Source of the DNA: Sphingomonas sp. Leaf20
GTDB taxonomy: Bacteria > Pseudomonadota > Alphaproteobacteria > Sphingomonadales > Sphingomonadaceae
DNA: 64,000 nt
Direction: 5' to 3'
Assembly: GCF_001421535.1 (NCBI RefSeq)
Contig: NZ_LMKN01000001.1
Span: 1,116,001-1,180,000 of the forward strand
Positions 60,748 to 64,000 of this stretch are shown one piece after another. The translations under genes were made by a program, and so were the position numbers. Within the stretch, counting starts at the first letter, position 1; the number at the start of each line of letters is the position of its first letter. The notes under the pieces were generated by a model. That model worked only from the letters and a program-made list of their open reading frames with translations, ran no database searches and was not told the origin of the DNA.

Positions 60748-61509
60748 ATGCCAGATCATTCTCCAGCGCTCGCTTTCGAATGCGTCACCAAGCGGTTCGG
60801 CGCGACCACCGCCGTCGATGCGGTCTCGCTGGACATCGCGGGCGGCAGCTTCGTCGCGCTCGTCGGCACGTCGGGATCGGGCAAGTCGACGCTGCTGAAG
60901 ACGATCAACCGCCTGATCGAGCCGAGCGACGGCCGCGTCGCGATCGACGGCACCGACGTCGCGACGGGGCCCGCGTCCGACCTCCGCCGCCGGATCGGCT
61001 ATGTCTTCCAGAATATCGGGCTGTTCCCGCACATGACGATCGCCGAGAACATCGCGATCGGGCTGCGCATCGCGGGTCGCGCGCAGGACGCGCGCATCGA
61101 CGACCTGCTCGACCTCGTCGACCTGCCGCGCGCCATTGCCGGGCGGCTCCCCGACGCGCTCTCGGGCGGTCAGCGACAGCGCGTCGGGATCGCGCGCGCG
61201 CTCGCGCCGGGGGCAAAACTGCTGCTGCTCGACGAGGCGTTCGGCGCGCTCGACCCGGTGACGCGCGACGCGCTCGGCACGCGGATCCGCGACCTCCACG
61301 ACCGGCTGGGCCTCACCACGATCCTCGTCACGCACGACATGGCGGAGGCGCTGCTGCTCGCCGACCGCGTCCTCGTCATGAAGGCGGGCCGGATCGTCGC
61401 CGACGCGACGCCCGCCGATCTCGTCGCGGGCAAGGGCGGCGACGACGCGCAGGCGCTCGTCCAGGTCCCGCGCGCGCAGGCCGAACGCCTCCAGGCGCTC
61501 GTCGCATGA
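60748..61509 (+). CDS. ABC importer ATPase, OpuA/OpuC-type
   Basis: A 253-residue ABC ATPase. Walker A GTSGSGKST, signature LSGGQRQRV, Walker B LLLLDEAFGALD, switch His in VTHDMAEALL. The segment FQNIGLFPHMTIAENIAIGLRI is typical of quaternary amine (OpuCA/YehX) importers. No CBS domains are present at its end. The start is either 60748 (used here) or 60724. It overlaps the fused permease gene by 4 bp. Confidence 0.92.
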   Translation: MPDHSPALAFECVTKRFGATTAVDAVSLDIAGGSFVALVGTSGSGKSTLLKTINRLIEPSDGRVAIDGTDVATGPASDLRRRIGYVFQNIGLFPHMTIAENIAIGLRIAGRAQDARIDDLLDLVDLPRAIAGRLPDALSGGQRQRVGIARALAPGAKLLLLDEAFGALDPVTRDALGTRIRDLHDRLGLTTILVTHDMAEALLLADRVLVMKAGRIVADATPADLVAGKGGDDAQALVQVPRAQAERLQALVA

Positions 61510-63047
61510 GCGCGTTCCTCGACGCGCTCACCCGCGTACCGCCGCTGCTCGCCAGTCACGTGCTGCTGTCCGCGGCCGCGCTGCTGCTGGGGATCGCGAT
61601 CAGCCTGCCGCTCGGCGTGTGGGCGGCGCGCAACGCCGCGGTCGCGCGCGTCGCGCTGGGCTTTGCCAGCCTCGTCCAGACGATCCCGAGCCTCGCGCTG
61701 CTCGCGCTCTTCTACCCGCTGCTGCTCAGCCTGTCCGCGCTGGTCGGCGGCGGCATCCCTGCGCTCGGCTTCCTGCCCTCGCTGATCGCGCTGACGCTCT
61801 ATGCGCTGCTGCCGATCCTGCGCAACGCGGTTGCGGGGCTGCAGGGGATCGACCCCGCGATCGTGCAGGCGGCCGATGCGGTCGGCATGACGCGCGCGCA
61901 GAAGCTCCGCCTCGTCGAGGCGCCGCTCGCCGCGCCCGTGGTGATCGCAGGCATCCGTACCGCCGCGGTCTGGACGATCGGCGCGGCGACGCTGTCGACA
62001 ACGGTCGGCCAGCCGAGTCTGGGCGACATGATCTTCGCCGGGCTCCAGACGCAGAACTGGGCGCTCGTTCTCGCGGGCTGCCTGTCCGCCGCCGCGCTCG
62101 CCTTGAGCGTCGACGCGCTGATCGGCGGGATCGAATTCGGGATCCGCACGCGCCGCCGCTGGCTCTGGATCGCGAGCGCCATCCTGCTCGTCGCGGGGGC
62201 CGCGGCCGCCACCGCGCCGCTCTGGCCGCGCGGCGGCGGCGGTGACCGGACCGTCGTCGTCGGCGCGAAGAATTTCGCCGAGCAATATATCCTCGCGCGC
62301 CTGATCGGCGACCGGCTCGAACGCGCGGGCTACACCGTGCAATACCGCGACGGGCTCGGCTCGGCGGTCGTCTTCGGTGCGCTCGCGGGGGACGATATCG
62401 ACGTCTATGTCGATTATGCGGGCACGATCTGGTCGAACGAGATGAAACGCCGCGACGTGCCCGATCGCGGCGCGATGGTCAGCGCGATCGGCGACTGGGC
62501 ACGCCGCACGCACGGCGTCGGCCTCGTCGGCGCGCTCGGCTTCGAGAACGCCTATGCGTTCGCGATGAAACGCGACGCCGCGCGCGACCAGCGTATCGTC
62601 AGCCTCGACGAACTCGTCCGCGCCGCGCCGCGGCTCGCGCTGGGCAGCGATCTCGAATTTCTCGAACGCCCCGAATGGGCGGCGGTCAAGCGCGCCTATC
62701 CGCTGCGTTTCGCCCGGACGACGCCGTACAGCCCGACCTTCATGTACCGCGCGCTGCAGAGCGGGAACGTCGACGTGATCTCGGCCTTCTCGTCCGACGG
62801 CCGGATCGCCGCCGACCGGCTGACCGTCCTCACCGATCCGCGCCGTGCGATCCCCGGTTATGACGCGATCCTGATGGTCGCCCCGGCGCGTGCCCGCGAC
62901 GCCGCCTTCCTCGCCGCGCTCAGGCCGCTGGTCGGCCGCGTCCCCGTCGAGGCGATGCGCACCGCCAATTATCAGGTCGACCGCGACACCGACAAACAGA
63001 CGCCCGAGGCCGCCGCCCGCTGGCTCGCGGCGAAAATCGGTCTGTAA
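61506..63047 (+). CDS. Fused ABC importer permease and substrate-binding protein
   Basis: A 513-residue protein combining two ABC importer parts. Residues 1-205 are a BPD_transp permease (TIPSLALLALFYPLLL, LLPILRNAVAGLQGIDPAIVQAADAVGM with the EAA-like loop). Another helix at about 216-237 links to an OpuAC-type binding domain (about 248-513; VVVGAKNFAEQYILARLIGDRLERAG, DDIDVYVDYAGTIW, FARTTPYSPTFMYRALQSGNVDVISAFSSDGRI). This layout is known for osmolyte and ergothioneine (EgtU-type) importers. The substrate may be glycine betaine, choline, carnitine or ergothioneine. Confidence 0.9.
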   Translation: MSAFLDALTRVPPLLASHVLLSAAALLLGIAISLPLGVWAARNAAVARVALGFASLVQTIPSLALLALFYPLLLSLSALVGGGIPALGFLPSLIALTLYALLPILRNAVAGLQGIDPAIVQAADAVGMTRAQKLRLVEAPLAAPVVIAGIRTAAVWTIGAATLSTTVGQPSLGDMIFAGLQTQNWALVLAGCLSAAALALSVDALIGGIEFGIRTRRRWLWIASAILLVAGAAAATAPLWPRGGGGDRTVVVGAKNFAEQYILARLIGDRLERAGYTVQYRDGLGSAVVFGALAGDDIDVYVDYAGTIWSNEMKRRDVPDRGAMVSAIGDWARRTHGVGLVGALGFENAYAFAMKRDAARDQRIVSLDELVRAAPRLALGSDLEFLERPEWAAVKRAYPLRFARTTPYSPTFMYRALQSGNVDVISAFSSDGRIAADRLTVLTDPRRAIPGYDAILMVAPARARDAAFLAALRPLVGRVPVEAMRTANYQVDRDTDKQTPEAAARWLAAKIGL

Positions 63048-63070
63048 CCAGAAAGGAGACCTGCCCCCCG

Positions 63071-63189
63071 CGTCATCCTGCCCCCTCCCGTCATCCTGCC
63101 CCCCCCCCGTCATCCTGACGAAAGTCAGGATCCAGAGCCAGGCAGGACAGCGCTCCGTCATCCTGGACCCCGACTTTCGTCAGACGACG
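63071..63189. repeat. Degenerate family A element with partial tandem left arms
   Basis: CGTCATCCTGCC is repeated twice before a full arm at 63108, and the right arm is mutated (CCGACTTTCGTCAGACGACGG). It lies in the convergent gap between the fused transporter and the receptor gene. Confidence 0.85.
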
Positions 63190-63204
63190 GGACGGACGAC
63201 GGCC

Positions 63205-64000
63205 TCAGAAGAACAGCTTGCGCACGCTCAACCGCACCGTCCGCCCGAGGGGGTCGAGATACCCCGGCTGATAGGTGTTCGGCACCACCCCCGTCGCGTC
63301 GGTCACCTCCTGACGCGTGTTGAACAGGTTCGCGACCGACAGGCTGACGCGCATCCCGCGCAGCCACGGCCGCGCCTTCACCCATTCGAGCCGCTGCCCC
63401 AGATCGACGAACAGCCGCGCATCCGCGGTCGCGAGCCCGCCGAAATTGAGCGTCTCGGGCGCCGCCGCGGTCCCGCCATCGACTGTCGTTCCCGTCGCAT
63501 AGCGTCCCGACAGCCGCACGCCGATGCCGTTGTTGCTATACCCCGCCTGCGCCTCGAACTCGTGCCGCGCCTGCCCGCCAGTATTGCCGATCGCATCGCC
63601 GTTGAGCAGGTCCAGCCGCGGCCCGCCCTCCTGCACCAGCACGCGGTCGGTGAAGTGCCAGGTATGGTAGAGCGCGAACTGGACGCGCCCGCCCGCCTGT
63701 CCGCCGCGACCCCCGCCGCCGCGACCGAAGCCCCCGCCCCCGCGGCCGCCGCCACCGCCGGGACCACCACCGGGACCGCCGCCGCCAGGACCGCCGCCCT
63801 CACGCGACGCGTTCGCACCGCGCGCGCCGGGGGCGTCGCCGCCCTCGCCGCGACGCCGCCCCCCCGGCGGCTGCATCCCCTCGAACGGGTTGGGGCCGGT
63901 CCCCGCGCGAAACGCCTCGAGCTCGCGCTGGACCTTCGACTTCAGCGGCGCGGAAAAATTGATCCCCCAGCGCAGTTCGGACCGCTCGCTGCGCGCGAAG
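63205..64000 (-). CDS. TonB-dependent receptor, C-terminal part
   Basis: The last 264 codons of an outer membrane receptor whose start lies beyond the window. The end NLFNTRQEVTDATG...GYLDPLGRTVRLSVRKLFF is the terminal beta-strand ending in Phe, the usual outer membrane insertion signal. Repeated beta-strands (RVQFALYHTWHFTDRVLVQEG, YSNNGIGVRLSGRYATGTTV) fit the barrel. A Gly/Arg-rich loop (about 63690-63830 in the window) interrupts the barrel, as in a sphingomonad group of TonB receptors. The part before it reads LRWGINFSAPLKSKVQRELEAF and is in frame through the window edge. Confidence 0.9.
   Translation of the reverse strand, partial: FARSERSELRWGINFSAPLKSKVQRELEAFRAGTGPNPFEGMQPPGGRRRGEGGDAPGARGANASREGGGPGGGGPGGGPGGGGGRGGGGFGRGGGGRGGQAGGRVQFALYHTWHFTDRVLVQEGGPRLDLLNGDAIGNTGGQARHEFEAQAGYSNNGIGVRLSGRYATGTTVDGGTAAAPETLNFGGLATADARLFVDLGQRLEWVKARPWLRGMRVSLSVANLFNTRQEVTDATGVVPNTYQPGYLDPLGRTVRLSVRKLFF

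Noticed and set aside
60588-61505. Extension of the fused transporter frame upstream of 61506
   Set aside because: It overlaps the ABC ATPase gene in another frame and lacks membrane or domain character; the ATGA overlap at 61506 marks the start.
1-64000. tRNA or rRNA genes
   Set aside because: No cloverleaf-like sequences with a GTTCGAATC-type T loop, and no conserved rRNA blocks, were noticed by eye.

Overview
The window comes from a high-GC alphaproteobacterium, most probably a Sphingomonas or a close Sphingomonadaceae relative. The evidence is the gene content: a gene transfer agent (GTA) cluster with a DUF2793 end gene and a DUF6127 gene, DUF1176, DUF2141 and DUF1993 proteins, a TonB-dependent receptor with a Gly-rich loop, ctaC-ctaD / ctaB-ctaG-ctaE oxidase genes with DUF983 and SURF1, and many short palindromic repeats between genes. 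No tRNA, rRNA, insertion sequence, integrase or CRISPR array was seen. About 55 protein genes are supported.

Layout. 1-4017: the end of an unidentified gene, pyrC and ygfZ (divergent), a tandem repeat array, and an OmpA-type porin with a clear terminator. 4136-18873: a GTA-type structural cluster on the minus strand, running from small terminase through large terminase, portal, DUF6127, prohead protease, capsid, connector, tail terminator, major tail protein, two tail chaperones, short tape measure, a fused TIM-barrel/distal tail protein, hub, NlpC/P60 peptidase, tail-tip protein and DUF2793. It lacks integrase, replication, repressor and lysis genes. 19013-29045: mixed metabolism, namely 3-hydroxyacyl-CoA dehydrogenase, a DUF1176 protein, an acetyltransferase, a DMT exporter, ispG, DUF1993, an acyltransferase, an isoaspartyl peptidase and an S1/P1 nuclease. 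28518-33383: the Tol-Pal envelope operon ybgC-tolQ-tolR-tolA-tolB-pal. 33535-37796: a lipoprotein, an NMO/FabK-like flavoenzyme, lysC and ubiG. 37999-43432: an envelope-glycan neighbourhood with three glycosyltransferases and an unidentified membrane protein. 43395-47350: pyrE-pdxJ-acpS-lepB plus an AI-2E family permease, mostly overlapping by 4 bp. 47664-57670: aa3-type cytochrome c oxidase subunits and assembly factors, then thrC and an RNA-methyltransferase-like gene, with an L,D-transpeptidase sitting between ctaD and ctaB. 57742-64000: ccmAB, a zincin, a pterin dehydratase, an SDR, a two-gene ABC importer with a permease-binding protein fusion, and the C-terminal end of a TonB-dependent receptor.

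The most distinctive non-coding feature is a dense set of palindromic repeats. Family A (about 83 bp, two hairpins with GAAA/TTTC loops) occurs at about 16 loci and twice sits inside a larger unit repeated in tandem with exact periods of 197 and 212 bp. Family B (about 70 bp, terminator-like) occurs six times inside the GTA cluster, always in the same orientation relative to transcription. Every long gap in the GTA cluster is largely filled by A and/or B elements, while all other GTA junctions overlap or lie within about 15 bp. Some elements supply stop codons, a start codon or part of a ribosome binding site of neighbouring genes.

Starts were often moved inward from the longest open frame because the 5 prime ends of many long frames run through these repeats. 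All family names rest on recognition by eye; no database search was run.
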